A stretch of 64,000 nt of DNA from Wenzhouxiangella sp. XN79A (GTDB lineage Bacteria > Pseudomonadota > Gammaproteobacteria > Xanthomonadales > Wenzhouxiangellaceae), in assembly GCF_012272825.1 (NCBI RefSeq), contig NZ_JAAWWS010000156.1, positions 48,133 through 112,132 on the forward strand, read 5' to 3'. Each line of letters opens with the position of its first letter. Position 1 is the stretch's first letter. The translations under genes and the position numbers were made by a program. A model generated the notes under the pieces. That model had not been told where the DNA came from. It did no database searches and was given only the letters and a program-made list of their open reading frames with translations. Positions 1-14,041 of the stretch are shown here, in pieces.

Positions 1-340
1 GAAACGCTTGTAGCCCTGGGCAGCAACAACCCAGAGGTGAGCAAGACAGCAGAACCACAGCGGCCACGAGTGCACTAGCCAAGGCAGGGCCAGGCTGATC
101 GTCACTGGTCGGCCACGATCGTCCACCGAAGCGGCCTGTGTTCGAACCGAGTCACCGGCAATGATCCGGCTTCGCCTCGGGTTCCAATGCCCCTGTACCC
201 GGCAAGCCCTTCCATCTCCGCGGCACTTCGCGATTTTCCGCGCCACGACCCTCGCCGGAGGGCAAACCCCGACAGGTACGCGCGCTTGTAAAAAAGCCCT
301 TTTGGGTACTTTTGTGGCGTTTGACAAAAGTACCTCGCCA
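1..340. repeat. Intergenic repeat, copy 1
   Basis: Non-coding sequence. Its opening (1-45), middle (169-185) and end (about 290-335) recur in the same order in 365-640. It ends in a perfect 10-bp inverted repeat, GTACTTTTGT (306-315) and ACAAAAGTAC (324-333), with an 8-base loop. Beside this is a second palindromic stretch, CCCAAAAGGG on the lower strand, followed by a T run. Repeats of this appearance are common between genes in Xanthomonadales; that comparison is from memory. Open frames here look like accidental translations of the repeat. Confidence 0.7.
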
Positions 341-364
341 GAAAGCGGACGAAGTCCGCGTGGC

Positions 365-640
365 GAAACGCTTGTAGCCAAGGGAAGCAATAACCCAGAG
401 GCAAGCAAACCGCCGAACGCAAGACATCCGCCCACCGAAGGGCCGTTCACCCAACCGAGCCGCAACCAACCATCCGGCTTCGCCTCGGGTTCCAGCCCCT
501 CTGTACCCGGCAAGCGCTTCCCACTCCACGGCACGAAGCGATTCTTCGCGCCACAACCGTCACCGGAGGGCAACCCCCGCCCGGTGCGCGCGCTTGTAAA
601 AAGAATTTTTCGGTACGTTTGTGGCGTTCGACAAAAGTAC
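365..640. repeat. Intergenic repeat, copy 2
   Basis: Diverged second copy of the element at 1-340, in direct orientation. Shared blocks are the GAAACGCTTGTAGCC start, the GCTTCGCCTCGGGTTCC block (478-494) and the terminal hairpin (613-640). The spacing of blocks differs from copy 1 by some 55 bases, so small indels have accumulated. Bases 1-661 therefore hold no gene, only these two copies and the linker between them. Confidence 0.7.
596..640 (-). terminator. Candidate terminator of the nuo operon
   Basis: On the lower strand, 21 bases after the nuoN stop, there is a 10-bp stem with one mismatch (640-631 with 622-613) and an 8-base loop. It is followed by a T-rich run (TTCTTTTT). This fits a Rho-independent terminator made from the end of the dispersed repeat. 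Function is inferred from position and shape only. Confidence 0.5.
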
Positions 641-661
641 CTCCATTGACACCGGATCGAG

Positions 662-2098
662 CTAGCTGAATGCGCTAATGCACAGACTGATCAGCCCGCC
701 GGAAAACAGGCCCAGTCCGAGCATGGCCAGGCCGTTGATCGACAGCACGGTCTGGAAATCGAACGGTGCGGTCACCGGCGTCGTGTTTTCCGGCTCGTCG
801 AAGTACATCAGCTTGACCACCCGCAGGTAGTAGAAGGCACCGATCACCGCAGTGACCACGGCCAGGATGGCCAGGCCGGTGAAGCCGGCGTCGATCGCCG
901 CGGCGATGACCTGCCACTTGGCGAAGAATCCGACGAACACCGGAATTCCGGCCAGCGAGAACATCAGCATCAGCATCATCAGCGCGAACCACGGGCTGCG
1001 TGCGTTCAGGCCTTTGAAATCGTCCAGGTTCTCGGCCTCGATCCCGTTGGCCGACAGCAGGATGATCATCGCGAACGCGCCCGCCGACATCAGCGCGTAG
1101 ACCAGCGTGTAGAAGGTGGCCGCGGCATAGCCTGCGGGCGAGGCGGCCAGCAGGCCGAGCAGGATGAAGCCGACGTGCGAAATCGTCGAATAGGCCAGCA
1201 TCCGCTTGATATTGCTCTGCGCGATCGCCACGACATTGCCCAGCACCAGCGACAGCGCCGCCAGCACCGCCAGCATGGCCTGCCAGTCCTCGTGCATCGG
1301 TCCCATGCCGTCAGCGAGCAGCCGGATGGCCAGGGCCAGGTAACCGATCTTCGGCAACGAGGCAATCAGAAGGGTCACCGCCACCGGGGCGCCGTGGTAG
1401 ACGTCGGGCAGCCACATGTGGAACGGCACCGCGCCGAGCTTGAATGCGATCCCGACGACCAGGAAGACCAGCCCGAAGGCCAGCAGCGCATCACCCGAAG
1501 CAGCCTGACCCAGAGCGCCGGCAATCTCCGACAGGGCCAGCGAACCGGTCGCCCCGTAGATCAGGCTCATACCGAACAGCAGGATGCCCGAGGCCAGCGA
1601 ACCGAGAATGAAGTACTTCATCGCGGCCTCGGCGCCACGCGCCGAATCGCGATTCAGTGCGACCAGCGCGTAGCTCGACAGCGCCAGCAGTTCCAGACCG
1701 AGATAGACGGTCAGCAGGCTCGAAGCGGAGATCATGATCATCACGCCGAGCAATGCGAACAGGCTCAACGAGTAGAACTCGCCCTTGTACAGTCCGGCCA
1801 TGCGCAGGAAGTGCTTGGCGTAGACGAATACGCCGATCAGCACCAGATAGGCGAACAGCTTGAGGATATCGCCGAAGCGATCGCGCACGAAGGTCTCGCT
1901 GAATGCGGTGACCGTTTCACCGACCGGCATCATCAGCCGCAGCGTGATGATTCCGGCGAAGGCCAGCACCAGCAGCGCCAGCGAATGCGTCAGGCCGCGG
2001 CGCTCGTCGGAGACGAACAGGTCCGCGATCAGGACCACGCAGGCCATCGCGGCAATGAAGATTTCCGGCAGCGCGAGCTGCAGTTCCGAAACGATCAT
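662..2098 (-). CDS. nuoN: NADH-quinone oxidoreductase subunit N
   Basis: Last gene of the nuo operon. The 478-residue product is one of three Mrp-antiporter-like proton-pumping subunits in the membrane arm of respiratory complex I. It is hydrophobic throughout, with about 14 predicted membrane helices. It carries the antiporter-family stretch around GAVPFHMWLPDVYHGAP and a quinone-oxidoreductase core typical of NuoN. Length is close to that of E. coli NuoN (485). Its ATG overlaps the nuoM stop by one base (TGATG), which suggests translational coupling. The gene is followed by the terminator-like hairpin at 596-640. Confidence 0.97.
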   Translation of the reverse strand: MIVSELQLALPEIFIAAMACVVLIADLFVSDERRGLTHSLALLVLAFAGIITLRLMMPVGETVTAFSETFVRDRFGDILKLFAYLVLIGVFVYAKHFLRMAGLYKGEFYSLSLFALLGVMIMISASSLLTVYLGLELLALSSYALVALNRDSARGAEAAMKYFILGSLASGILLFGMSLIYGATGSLALSEIAGALGQAASGDALLAFGLVFLVVGIAFKLGAVPFHMWLPDVYHGAPVAVTLLIASLPKIGYLALAIRLLADGMGPMHEDWQAMLAVLAALSLVLGNVVAIAQSNIKRMLAYSTISHVGFILLGLLAASPAGYAAATFYTLVYALMSAGAFAMIILLSANGIEAENLDDFKGLNARSPWFALMMLMLMFSLAGIPVFVGFFAKWQVIAAAIDAGFTGLAILAVVTAVIGAFYYLRVVKLMYFDEPENTTPVTAPFDFQTVLSINGLAMLGLGLFSGGLISLCISAFS

Positions 2099-3615
2099 CA
2101 GTCGACCTTCGTTGTCATGATGTGGTCAACCAGGTTGGCCACGGAGGGTTCCATCAATTCGATCAGCGGATACGGCCACAGTCCCAGGCCCAGAGTGAGC
2201 AATGCCAGCACGGTCAGCAGCACCCACTCGCGGGCGTTCAGGTCCTCGAGCTCGGCGACCTTGTCGTTGCCGACTTCACCGTAGAACACCCGCTTGACCA
2301 GCCACAGGCTGTAGCCGGCACCGAGGATCAGGGTCATCGCCGCGAAGAAGGCGAACCACGGGTCGGCCTTGAACGCGGCCAGGATCACCATGAACTCGCC
2401 GACGAAACCGCTGGTGCCGGGCAGGCCCGAATTGGCCATGAAGAAGAACACCGCGAACATCGCGAACCACGGCATCACGTTGGCCACGCCGCCGTAGTCG
2501 GCGATCTCACGGCTGTGGACCCGGTCGTACAGCACGCCGACGGCCAGGAACATCGCACCGGAGATGAAGCCGTGCGAAATCATCTGCACCATCGCACCGG
2601 AAATGCCCAGACCGGCGCCGCTCAGCTCTCCGGTATTGCGGGCGATCGCGAAGGCCAGGAACAGACCCAGGGTGACGAAGCCCATATGCGAGATCGAACT
2701 GTAGGCGATCAGCTTCTTCATGTCGCTCTGGGCCAGCGCAACGAAGCCGATGTAGACGATCGCGACCAGCGACAGTCCGATCACCAGCCAGTCCAGCGCG
2801 CTGGACGCGTCGGGGGCGATCGGCAGCGAGAACCGGACCAGGCCGTAGCCGCCGATCTTCAGCATGACCGCGGCCAGCACCACCGAGCCGCCGGTCGGCG
2901 CCTCGACGTGGGCATCGGGCAGCCAGGTGTGGACCGGCCACATCGGAATCTTGACTGCGAAGGCAATCAGGAAGGCCAGGAACACCCAGATCTGCGCCTC
3001 CAGGCCGATCGGCAGCGAGTGCAGGTCGGCGATCGCGAAACTGCCGGCCTGCAGGTACAGCCAGATCAGCGCGATCAGCATGAACACCGAGCCGAAGAAC
3101 GTGAACAGGAAGAACTTGATCGTGGCGAAGATCCGATTCGGCCCGCCCCAGATCCCGATGATCAGGAACATCGGCACCAGCATGGCTTCGAAGAACACGT
3201 AGAACAGCATGGCGTCGAGCGCCGCGAACATCCCGGTCATCAGACCCGACAGGATCAGGAATGCGCCGAGATACTGGTTGACCCGCTGCGTGACCGAGCC
3301 GGCGGCGATCACTACCAGCACCGTGGTCAACGCGGTCAGCACGATCAGCGGCAGAGAGAAACCGTCCACCCCCAGGTGGTAGTGGATATCGAACGCGGCG
3401 ATCCAGACCACCTTCTCCTGGAACTGGTAGGCGGCGGTGCCGAGTTCGAAGCCGGCCAGCAGCACCAGGCTCAGCGCCAGCGCCCCCAGGCTCGATACCA
3501 GCGCGATCAAGCGGCCCAACGACGAGCGCGCTTCCGGAACGAACAGCAGGATCGCACCGGTAATGACCGGGATCCAGACAACCAGGCTCAGCAACGGCCA
3601 GCTCATGACACCCAT
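2098..3615 (-). CDS. nuoM: NADH-quinone oxidoreductase subunit M
   Basis: 505-residue polytopic membrane protein, the middle antiporter-like proton-pumping subunit of complex I. Family features include GVDGFSLPLIVLT near residue 85 and the loop PMWPVHTWLPDAHVEAPT, followed by many hydrophobic helices. Length matches the family (about 500). Two start codons lie close together (MGVMSW); the upstream one, 7 bases after the nuoL stop, is used here. Gene order nuoL-nuoM-nuoN is the usual one. Confidence 0.97.
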   Translation of the reverse strand: MGVMSWPLLSLVVWIPVITGAILLFVPEARSSLGRLIALVSSLGALALSLVLLAGFELGTAAYQFQEKVVWIAAFDIHYHLGVDGFSLPLIVLTALTTVLVVIAAGSVTQRVNQYLGAFLILSGLMTGMFAALDAMLFYVFFEAMLVPMFLIIGIWGGPNRIFATIKFFLFTFFGSVFMLIALIWLYLQAGSFAIADLHSLPIGLEAQIWVFLAFLIAFAVKIPMWPVHTWLPDAHVEAPTGGSVVLAAVMLKIGGYGLVRFSLPIAPDASSALDWLVIGLSLVAIVYIGFVALAQSDMKKLIAYSSISHMGFVTLGLFLAFAIARNTGELSGAGLGISGAMVQMISHGFISGAMFLAVGVLYDRVHSREIADYGGVANVMPWFAMFAVFFFMANSGLPGTSGFVGEFMVILAAFKADPWFAFFAAMTLILGAGYSLWLVKRVFYGEVGNDKVAELEDLNAREWVLLTVLALLTLGLGLWPYPLIELMEPSVANLVDHIMTTKVD

Positions 3616-3622
3616 GCGTGAA

Positions 3623-5587
<1,965 letters not shown>

Positions 5588-5646
5588 GTGTCAGTTCGTC
5601 CGTACGGTTCGCGGCGGTCGGTTCGAAGGCGTCCGGAGCCCGGGCA

Positions 5647-5952
5647 TCAACCCCGGAGCTCCTCGATGTCCTCGACGTTGATGGTCTGGCGATTGCGGAA
5701 CAGCACCACCAGGATGGCCAGACCGATCGCGGCTTCGGCCGCAGCAACGGTCAGGATGAAGAACACGAAGATCTGTCCATCCATGTTGTCGAGGAAACGG
5801 GAGAACGCGATGAAGTTCATGTTCACCGCGAGCAGCATCAGCTCGATCGACATCAGCAGGATGATGATGTTCTTCCGGTTCAGGAAGATGCCCGCCACCC
5901 CGATCGAGAACAGGATCGCGCCGAGCGTCAGGAAATGGGCCAGCGTCAGCAT
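5647..5952 (-). CDS. nuoK: NADH-quinone oxidoreductase subunit K
   Basis: 101-residue, three-helix MnhC-like subunit of complex I. The two membrane glutamates needed for proton transfer are seen at residue 37 (MSIELML) and residue 73 ([11 protein letters not shown]), matching the E. coli positions 36 and 72. Length is standard. It starts one base beyond the nuoJ stop, so the two genes are tightly linked. Confidence 0.97.
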   Translation of the reverse strand: MLTLAHFLTLGAILFSIGVAGIFLNRKNIIILLMSIELMLLAVNMNFIAFSRFLDNMDGQIFVFFILTVAAAEAAIGLAILVVLFRNRQTINVEDIEELRG

Positions 5953-5953
5953 G

Positions 5954-6553
5954 TCAGGAATCCTCCCCTTCGGACTCGACCCGGACCAGGCGAACGCGGT
6001 CCTCGCGGCGGATGCGCACCTGCTGGGACGGGTCCTGGTACTTGGTCTGCGGCCGGCGGCGATGGGTCAGCATGATCGCCGCAACGATCGCCACGAGCAG
6101 GATGAACCCGGCGATCTCGAACGGATACAGGTACTCGGTAAACAGCACCTCACCGAGCAACCGGGTGTTGCTGCCCTCGTCGGCGGCATGGACCAGGACC
6201 TGGCTGTCGAGGCCGCGCGACCATACCAGGATGAACAGCTGGGCCGCCATCGCCAGTGCCACCAGGATGCCGACGGGCAGGTAGCGTGCGAATCCGGCCT
6301 TCAACTTCGTGAGGTTGATGTCGAGCATCATCACCACGAACAGGAACAGCACCATCACCGCCCCCACGTAGACCAGCACCAGCGTGATGGCCAGGAACTC
6401 CGCTTCCAGCAGCAGCCAGATGCAGGCCGCCGAGAAGAAGCACAGCACCAGGAACAGCACCGAGTAGACCGGGTTGCGCGAGGTGATCACGCTGAGCGCC
6501 GACAGCGTCAGCACGCCGCCGAACAGGTAGAAGATGATTTCGATGATGGGCAT
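5954..6553 (-). CDS. nuoJ: NADH-quinone oxidoreductase subunit J
   Basis: 199-residue membrane subunit of complex I. The third helix carries the conserved [19 protein letters not shown] segment, which forms the pi-bulge helix implicated in coupling quinone reduction to proton pumping. The polar C-terminal tail ([17 protein letters not shown] onward) is typical of the family. A gap of 156 bases separates it from nuoI, the longest gap in the distal half of the operon; no gene or obvious hairpin was found there. Confidence 0.96.
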   Translation of the reverse strand: MPIIEIIFYLFGGVLTLSALSVITSRNPVYSVLFLVLCFFSAACIWLLLEAEFLAITLVLVYVGAVMVLFLFVVMMLDINLTKLKAGFARYLPVGILVALAMAAQLFILVWSRGLDSQVLVHAADEGSNTRLLGEVLFTEYLYPFEIAGFILLVAIVAAIMLTHRRRPQTKYQDPSQQVRIRREDRVRLVRVESEGEDS

Positions 6554-6709
6554 GGTCGTCGTTTCGGTTCAGTACGTGCGGTCGTGCGCGAACACCGCTT
6601 CTGCGGTACGTCGGTCGGGTTCGGGCACGTTCACCTCTCGTTCGTGATAGTCGGCGGACCGCCGTCCGGACCCTGAAGCCGGACGGCATCCATGATGTTC
6701 AAGCGACGG

Positions 6710-7198
6710 TCAGCGGTACGGCGCGTCCTTGGCCCGGGCCGCGGCAATCTGCGGCTCGAGTCGGTCGCCGAGGGCCAGCAGCTGATCCTTGGTCACGATG
6801 TTCTCGCCCCGGTTCTCGAAGTGATACTCGGTGAAATCGGTCTCGACGATCGAGTCGACCGGGCAGCTTTCCTCGCAGAACCCGCAGTAGATGCACTTGA
6901 ACAGGTCGATGTCGTAGCGCGTGGTGCGGCGCGTTCCGTCTTCGCGCTGGGTCGAATCGATGGTGATCGCCAGTGCCGGGCAGACCGCTTCGCACAGCTT
7001 GCAGGCAATGCAGCGCTCTTCGCCGTTCGGATAGCGACGCAGCGCGTGCAGCCCCCGGTAGCGCGGCGACTTCGGCGTCTTCTCCTCCGGGTAGCTCAGC
7101 GTGAATTTCGGGCGCGTGAAGTACCGGAACGTGACGTTCAGTCCCTTCATCAGCTCCAGCAGCATCAGTGAGCGGAAATACTGTCGAACGGCTTGCAT
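6710..7198 (-). CDS. nuoI: NADH-quinone oxidoreductase subunit I
   Basis: 162-residue 8Fe ferredoxin-like subunit carrying clusters N6a and N6b, which pass electrons towards NuoB and quinone. Two CxxCxxCxxxCP motifs are complete: C63, C66, C69, C73 and C102, C105, C108, C112. The start is the ATG in MQAVRQYF; the same frame stays open for some 340 codons upstream because it runs through nuoH out of phase, so the upstream part is not coding. The start lies 2 bases after the nuoH stop. Length equals the family norm. Confidence 0.97.
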   Translation of the reverse strand: MQAVRQYFRSLMLLELMKGLNVTFRYFTRPKFTLSYPEEKTPKSPRYRGLHALRRYPNGEERCIACKLCEAVCPALAITIDSTQREDGTRRTTRYDIDLFKCIYCGFCEESCPVDSIVETDFTEYHFENRGENIVTKDQLLALGDRLEPQIAAARAKDAPYR

Positions 7199-7200
7199 GC

Positions 7201-8205
7201 TCAACCTCCGTACAGGCCGGTTACGCGGAACACGGCGGCGACCAGGATCCAGACGATCGTGATCGGGATGAAGACCTTCCAGCCCAACCGCATGATCTGG
7301 TCGTAGCGGTAGCGCGGGAACGTGGCGCGGAACCACAGGAAAAGGAACATGAACCCGACGGTCTTGATCAGGAACCAGTGAGCGCCCGGCTCTCCGATGA
7401 TCGGCACGCCGGCGAACGGACTCAACCAGCCACCGAAGAACAGCAGCGCGGTCAGCGCCGAGATCAGGATCATGTTGGCGTATTCGGCCAGGAAGAACAG
7501 TGCGAAGGCGCTGCCCGAGTACTCGACGTGAAACCCGGCAACGATTTCCGACTCGCCCTCGGCGACGTCGAACGGCGCACGGTTGGTCTCGGCCACGCCG
7601 GAAATGAAGTAGACCACGAACAGCGGGAACAACGGCAGCCAGAACCAGCTCAGAAGCCCGCCCGACTGGGCGTTGACGATCGTCGACAGGTTCAGGCTGC
7701 CCGACAGGATGATGACGCCGACCAGCGCGAAGCCCATCGCGATCTCGTAGGACACGATCTGGGCCGCCGAGCGAAGGCAGCCGAGAAAGGCGTACTTCGA
7801 GTTCGATGCCCAGCCACCGACGATCACGCCGTAGACGCCCAGCGAGGTCATGGCCAGGATGTACAGCAGACCGGCGTCGATGTCGGCCAGCACCAGGCGA
7901 TCCGAGAACGGCACCACCGCCCAGGCCGCGAAGGCCGGCACCAGCGTCAGCATCGGCGCCAGGATGAACAGGAACCGGTTCGAATTGGCCGGAAGAATGA
8001 TCTCCTTGAGCAGCAGCTTGAACACATCGGCGAACGGCTGGAACAAGCCCTTCGGACCCACCCGGTTCGGACCGACGCGCGACTGCATGTAGCCGATGAC
8101 CTTGCGTTCGGCAAGGGTGTAGTACGCCACTGCCAGGATCAGCGGCACCATGATCATCAGGACCTTGGCGACCGTCCAGGCCAGTACCGTGAATTGCTCG
8201 ATCAT
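7201..8205 (-). CDS. nuoH: NADH-quinone oxidoreductase subunit H
   Basis: 334-residue membrane subunit that shapes the quinone chamber and links the peripheral and membrane arms of complex I. Signature segments are [16 protein letters not shown] near residue 54 and the acidic [19 protein letters not shown] loop (quinone/proton path). Start chosen at [10 protein letters not shown], whose ATG overlaps the nuoG stop by one base (TGATG). In-frame sequence upstream belongs to nuoG read in the wrong phase. Length fits the family (about 325-345). Confidence 0.96.
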   Translation of the reverse strand: MIEQFTVLAWTVAKVLMIMVPLILAVAYYTLAERKVIGYMQSRVGPNRVGPKGLFQPFADVFKLLLKEIILPANSNRFLFILAPMLTLVPAFAAWAVVPFSDRLVLADIDAGLLYILAMTSLGVYGVIVGGWASNSKYAFLGCLRSAAQIVSYEIAMGFALVGVIILSGSLNLSTIVNAQSGGLLSWFWLPLFPLFVVYFISGVAETNRAPFDVAEGESEIVAGFHVEYSGSAFALFFLAEYANMILISALTALLFFGGWLSPFAGVPIIGEPGAHWFLIKTVGFMFLFLWFRATFPRYRYDQIMRLGWKVFIPITIVWILVAAVFRVTGLYGG

Positions 8206-10583
8206 CAGGCGGACTCTCCATTCGAGGCTTCGATCGCGAGCGGACCCCAGGCCGCGCCCAGGCGGCTGGACAGGCAGCTGGTGACCGGCAGCCAGGCCGC
8301 GCCCGGCGGCACGCCGTCGTCGTAACGGACCGGGGCGGTCACGGATACATCGCCCTGGCCGATCATCACGCGTTCGGCATCGCCGAGAGCCAGCGCGTCG
8401 CGCGCCGAGGGATGCAGCACGCAGTAGGCATGGTCGGCATGGTCGGTCGCCTGCAGCGCTTCGGCCCGGCGCAGCAGCGCATCCCCACCGAACATCGGCA
8501 CCACGCCGACCCGCCACAACGGCGCCTCGGCCTGATCGGCGGCCTCGAACGCGCCGGCACCGAGTTCCGGAGACAGCGCCGGCGACTCGTCGAACACCGG
8601 ATCGACCTGGTTCAGACCGGTGAACTCGAAGCCGTCGAGTTCGAGACGCTCACCGAGCACGCGCAGGATCTTCCAGCCGGGCCGCGCATCGCCCGGACTG
8701 CGTGCAGCGGCGGTCAACCACTGGCGGGTGCCGTCGGCATTGACGTAGCTGCCGTCGGTCTCCGGGGCCGGCGAAAGCGGCAACAGCACGTCGGCGACAT
8801 CCAGAAGATCGGTGCCGGCGAAGCTGGCTACCGCGACCACCACTTCGGCAGCGTCGAGAGCCGCGCGCGACGCGGCCGGGTCGGCCAGATCGAATTCCGG
8901 CTCCAGGTCGTACAGCAGGTAGGCCTGGCGCGGCGAGGCGATCTGCTCGGCGGCGCTCAGGCCGCCGGTTCCCGGCACCGCACCGGCGCGCCATGCGCCC
9001 TCGGCATTGGCCGCGGCCGGCAGGAACATGCGGGCGGTCTCGAGCACCCGGCACAGCTCGTCGGCCAGCGCGCGCAGCACTGCGGCCTGGGGGTGGGCCG
9101 ATGCGACGTCGCCCAGCAGCAGGCAGGCGCGCTCGGCGTCGCGCAGCGTCTCGGCCACCGCCCGGGCCGGTTCGTCCGGGACATGGCCGGCGACGAAGCG
9201 CCCGAGGTCGGAGTCCGGCACCGAGACCTCGCTGGCCTGGTAGGCGGCGTGCAGCACCCGGGCCAGGGTCACGACCATCTGCTGCGGCGGGACGATGAGG
9301 CGCTGCGTGAGGTCGTACGGAAGATCCCAGGCGATCGGGTTCAGGTCCATGATCCGGGCGCCGTGGCTGCGCCACGCGGTCCGCACCCGATGGTTCAGGA
9401 TCGGCTGGTCGTGCCGCAGGTAGCTGCCGACCAGGAACACCGCGTCGGCCGAGGACAGGTCCTGCATCGGCCGGTCGAGCCGCGCGCGGCCGACGTTCGG
9501 ATCTCGCGGATCGCTCACACGCAGGCGGTGATCGATGTTCGGCGTGCCCAGGCCGTCGGCCAGCTGCCGCAGCAGTCGATGCTCCTCGCTGGTCGCGCGC
9601 GGCGAAACCAGGACGCCGAGCTGGTCGGCCCCGTGCGTCGCCGTGGCGTTCCTCAAGGCCTGCGCGGCGAAGGCCAGCGCGGTCGGCCAGTCGACGGTTT
9701 CCCATTCGCCGTTGCGCTTGATGCGCGGGGCGGTCACGCGATCGTCGGCGGCCAGGCCGAAGTGACTGTAGCGGTCGCGGTCGGCCAGCCAGCACTCGTT
9801 GATGCGCTCGGCATCGCGCGGCACGCTGCGCATGATCTCGCCGCGACGCACGTGGTAGAAGAGGTTGGAACCGACGCAATCGTGTGTGCCGATGTACGGC
9901 TTGGCCGACATTTCCCAGGCGCGCGCGGAAAACCGGAACGGCTTGTTGGTCAGCGCGCCGACCGGGCACAGGTCGATGATGTTGCCGGACAACTCCGATT
10001 CGATGTTGCGCTCGATGAAGGTCGAGATCTCGGTCTTCTCGCCGCGATTGACATCACCCAGCTCGGCACTGCCGGCGATCTCCTCGAGGAACCGCACGCA
10101 GCGCGTGCAGTGGATGCAGCGCGTCATGTCGGTGGCGACCAGCGGGCCGAGGTTCTTGTCCTTGACCACGCGCTTGCGCTCGGTGAAGCGCGAGATCGAG
10201 CGGCCGTAGCCCATCGCCAGGTCCTGCAGCTCGCACTCGCCGCCCTGATCGCAGATCGGGCAGTCCAGCGGGTGGTTGATCAGCAGGAACTCCATCACGC
10301 CGCGCTGGGCATCGACGGCCCGGCGCGAGCGGGTGAACACCTTCATGCCGTCGGCCACCGGCGTGGCGCAGGCCGGCAGCGGCTTGGGCGCCTTCTCGAC
10401 GTCGACCAGGCACATCCGGCAGTTGGCCGCGATCGACAGCTTCTTGTGGTAGCAGAAGCGCGGAATCTCGATGCCCGCCTGATCGGTGATCTCGATGATC
10501 ATCTGGCCCTTGCGCGCCTGAAGCTCGCGGCCATCGACCTCGATCGTCACCGTATCCACCGGCTTGTTTTCGACAGTTGCCAT
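8205..10583 (-). CDS. nuoG: NADH-quinone oxidoreductase subunit G
   Basis: 792-residue subunit of the NADH-oxidising arm that houses several Fe-S clusters. Visible ligands: [2Fe-2S] C44, C55, C58, C72; HxxxC plus CxxC group H104, C108, C111, C117; and [4Fe-4S] C156, C159, C162. The C-terminal part is a degenerate molybdopterin-oxidoreductase domain. Length is in the range of alpha/gamma NuoG proteins without a full-size molybdopterin domain. Start is [10 protein letters not shown]; the extra 25 codons upstream come from an inserted repeat. It is separated from nuoF by 204 bases that hold an inverted-repeat element. Confidence 0.96.
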   Translation of the reverse strand: MATVENKPVDTVTIEVDGRELQARKGQMIIEITDQAGIEIPRFCYHKKLSIAANCRMCLVDVEKAPKPLPACATPVADGMKVFTRSRRAVDAQRGVMEFLLINHPLDCPICDQGGECELQDLAMGYGRSISRFTERKRVVKDKNLGPLVATDMTRCIHCTRCVRFLEEIAGSAELGDVNRGEKTEISTFIERNIESELSGNIIDLCPVGALTNKPFRFSARAWEMSAKPYIGTHDCVGSNLFYHVRRGEIMRSVPRDAERINECWLADRDRYSHFGLAADDRVTAPRIKRNGEWETVDWPTALAFAAQALRNATATHGADQLGVLVSPRATSEEHRLLRQLADGLGTPNIDHRLRVSDPRDPNVGRARLDRPMQDLSSADAVFLVGSYLRHDQPILNHRVRTAWRSHGARIMDLNPIAWDLPYDLTQRLIVPPQQMVVTLARVLHAAYQASEVSVPDSDLGRFVAGHVPDEPARAVAETLRDAERACLLLGDVASAHPQAAVLRALADELCRVLETARMFLPAAANAEGAWRAGAVPGTGGLSAAEQIASPRQAYLLYDLEPEFDLADPAASRAALDAAEVVVAVASFAGTDLLDVADVLLPLSPAPETDGSYVNADGTRQWLTAAARSPGDARPGWKILRVLGERLELDGFEFTGLNQVDPVFDESPALSPELGAGAFEAADQAEAPLWRVGVVPMFGGDALLRRAEALQATDHADHAYCVLHPSARDALALGDAERVMIGQGDVSVTAPVRYDDGVPPGAAWLPVTSCLSSRLGAAWGPLAIEASNGESA

Positions 10584-10608
10584 GACTGAATCCAGTAAGA
10601 CTCGATTT

Positions 10609-10763
10609 AACCGCGGATGAACGCGGATGAACGCAGATTGAAATGAAACACCCGGCAAACGAGAGCCTTGCCGTTCGAACGGCGCGACTCGATCTCGGTC
10701 GTGGACGTTTCAGGGGTTCTTTTCACGATTTTCATCTGCGTTGATCTGCCTTCATCTGCGGTT
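10609..10763. repeat. Inverted-repeat element between nuoF and nuoG
   Basis: Left arm 10609-10638 and right arm 10734-10763 are near-perfect reverse complements. Each is itself made of three roughly 10-base units of the form GCAGATGAAC (or GCGGATGAAC). About 95 unique bases lie between the arms. It sits in the spacer downstream of nuoF, before nuoG. The same family recurs at 12110-12247, and a related ACACGGATG version at 20915-21108. It probably forms a long RNA hairpin in the nuo transcript. Confidence 0.75.
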
Positions 10764-10787
10764 CGATTGTTGAATATGTGTCGACGG

Positions 10788-12083
<1,296 letters not shown>

Positions 12084-12109
12084 GGCTTGAATCACCTTGA
12101 TTCGAATGG

Positions 12110-12247
12110 AACCGCAGATGAACGCAGATGGACGCAGATCGAAAACCACAGGAACGGAAGAACGCGCGTGGACAGCGCGACAACTCATGTTCGGGACCGG
12201 TCTTCGCTTTTGACTTCATCTGCGTTGTTCTGCGTTCATCTGCGATA
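12110..12247. repeat. Inverted-repeat element between nuoE and nuoF
   Basis: Left arm 12110-12139 (accgcagatg, aacgcagatg, gacgcagat units) and right arm 12218-12247 are inverted copies, with about 78 bases between them. This is the same family as 10609-10763, again between complex I genes and outside coding sequence. Confidence 0.75.
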
Positions 12248-12262
12248 ATTCATTTCGTTCCG

Positions 12263-12790
12263 TCACTCGAGTCCGTCGAGGATCTCGTCGATCTTCTGCT
12301 CGGTCAGGTTCTCGTGGTAGTGGCCGTTGACGATCATCATCGGCGCGCCGGTGCAGGCGGCGACGCATTCCTCCTCGATCTTCAGGAAGATCCGACCGTC
12401 GGGCGTGGACTCGCCCATCCTGATGCCCAGCTTGTTCTCGACGTGTTCGACGACCTTGTCGGCGCCGCACAGCATGCAGGAGATGTTGGTGCAGATCGAA
12501 ATCGAGTTCCGACCGACCGGCCTGGTTTCGAGCATCGAATAGAAGGTCGCCACCTCGTAGACCCACAGCGGCGGAAGCTCGAGGTAGTCGGCCACGGCGT
12601 CCATCAGGTCTTCGGTCAGGTAGCCGCCGTTCTGCACCTGGGCGGCGTACAGCGCCTGGATCAGGGCAGAACGACGTCCTTCCAGCGAATCGGGAAACTT
12701 GGTCTTCCAGTGGTCGATGGTCGAGCGGGTGTCGTCCGACAGCAGCTCGGCCTTGCCGGCCGCCGGGCTTTCGTGGGCCTGGAAACTCAT
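12263..12790 (-). CDS. nuoE: NADH-quinone oxidoreductase subunit E
   Basis: 175-residue thioredoxin-fold subunit that carries the N1a [2Fe-2S] cluster next to NuoF. The four ligands are C100, C105, C142 and C146, in the usual CxxxxC ... CxxxC arrangement. Start is [11 protein letters not shown]; its ATG overlaps the nuoD stop by four bases (ATGA). The in-frame open sequence further upstream lies inside nuoD and is not coding. Length is typical (about 160-180). Confidence 0.97.
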   Translation of the reverse strand: MSFQAHESPAAGKAELLSDDTRSTIDHWKTKFPDSLEGRRSALIQALYAAQVQNGGYLTEDLMDAVADYLELPPLWVYEVATFYSMLETRPVGRNSISICTNISCMLCGADKVVEHVENKLGIRMGESTPDGRIFLKIEEECVAACTGAPMMIVNGHYHENLTEQKIDEILDGLE

Positions 12791-14040
12791 CGATCGATTT
12801 CTCCGAATACGATGTCCTGGGTGCCGATCAGCGCAACGACGTCGGACAGCATGTGGCCGCGCGCCATTTCGTCCATCGCCGACAGGTGAGCAAAGCCGGG
12901 CGCACGCAGGTGAACCCGGAACGGCTTGTTCGCGCCGTCGGAGATCAGGTAGCAACCGAACTCGCCCTTCGGCGCTTCGACCGCGGCATAGGTCTCGCCT
13001 TCCGGCACGCAATAGCCCTCGGTGAACAGCTTGAAGTGGTGGATGAGGGCTTCCATGTCGTCCTTCATCTCTTCGCGCGAGGGCGGCGCGACCTTGTAAT
13101 TGCCGACCATCACCGGGCCCGGATTGTCGCGCAACCAGCGGATGCACTGCTGGCAGATCCGGGCCGACTGGCGCATTTCCTCGACACGCACCAGGTAGCG
13201 GTCGTAACAGTCGCCGTTGACGCCGACCGGGATGTCGAAGTCGACATCGCGATAGCGGGCGTAGGGCTGTTTCTTGCGCAGGTCCCAGGCCACGCCGGAA
13301 CCTCGCAGCATCGGGCCGGTGAAACCCAGCTGGCGTGCCCGCTCCGGGCCGACCACGCCGATGCCGACGTTGCGCTGCTTCCAGATGCGGTTGTCGGTCA
13401 GCAGCGTTTCGTACTCGTCGACGCGCTCGAAGAAGTCGGCCATGAAGGCATCGAGAAAGTCCAGCATCGAGCCTTCGCGCCACTCGTTCAGGCGCTTGAC
13501 GTCGGGCGCCTTGCGGAAGCGGCTTTCGGCCACCTTGGGCATTTCGTCGGGCAGGTCGCGATACACGCCGCCGGGGCGGTAATAGGTGGCGTGCATGCGC
13601 GCACCGCTGACCGCTTCATAGCAGTCCATCAGCTGTTCGCGCTCGCGGAACGCATACAGGAACAGCGTCATCGCGCCCAGGTCCAGCCCGTTGGCGCCGA
13701 TCCACATCAGGTGGTTCAGGATCCGGGTGATCTCGTCGAACAGCGTGCGGATCCATTGCGCGCGCTCCGGCGGCTCGATGTCGAGCAGCTGCTCGATGGC
13801 CCGCACGTAGGCGTGCTCGTTGCACATCATCGACACGTAGTCGAGCCGGTCCATGTAGCCGATCGACTGGTTGAAGGGCTTGGACTCGGCCAGCTTCTCG
13901 GTCGCGCGGTGCAGCAGACCGACGTGCGGGTCGGCGCGCTGCACGACTTCGCCGTCCATTTCGAGGATCAGGCGGAGCACACCGTGGGCGGCCGGGTGCT
14001 GCGGGCCGAAGTTCAGCGTGTAGTTGCGGATCTCGGCCAT
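12787..14040 (-). CDS. nuoD: NADH-quinone oxidoreductase subunit D
   Basis: 417-residue 49-kDa-type subunit, homologous to hydrogenase large subunits, which lines the quinone-binding cavity with NuoB. The N-terminal [15 protein letters not shown] motif and the conserved C-terminal IVFGEIDR are both intact. Separate from nuoC here (in E. coli the two are fused), as in most Xanthomonadales. It starts one base after the nuoC stop. Confidence 0.97.
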   Translation of the reverse strand: MAEIRNYTLNFGPQHPAAHGVLRLILEMDGEVVQRADPHVGLLHRATEKLAESKPFNQSIGYMDRLDYVSMMCNEHAYVRAIEQLLDIEPPERAQWIRTLFDEITRILNHLMWIGANGLDLGAMTLFLYAFREREQLMDCYEAVSGARMHATYYRPGGVYRDLPDEMPKVAESRFRKAPDVKRLNEWREGSMLDFLDAFMADFFERVDEYETLLTDNRIWKQRNVGIGVVGPERARQLGFTGPMLRGSGVAWDLRKKQPYARYRDVDFDIPVGVNGDCYDRYLVRVEEMRQSARICQQCIRWLRDNPGPVMVGNYKVAPPSREEMKDDMEALIHHFKLFTEGYCVPEGETYAAVEAPKGEFGCYLISDGANKPFRVHLRAPGFAHLSAMDEMARGHMLSDVVALIGTQDIVFGEIDR

Positions 14041-14041
14041 G

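Noticed and set aside
10584-10658. N-terminal extension of NuoG (MPGVSFQSAFIRVHPRLNR)
   Set aside because: The extra residues are a translation of the inverted-repeat element; NuoG homologues begin at the [16 protein letters not shown] region. The same reasoning removes the 35-residue extension of NuoF.
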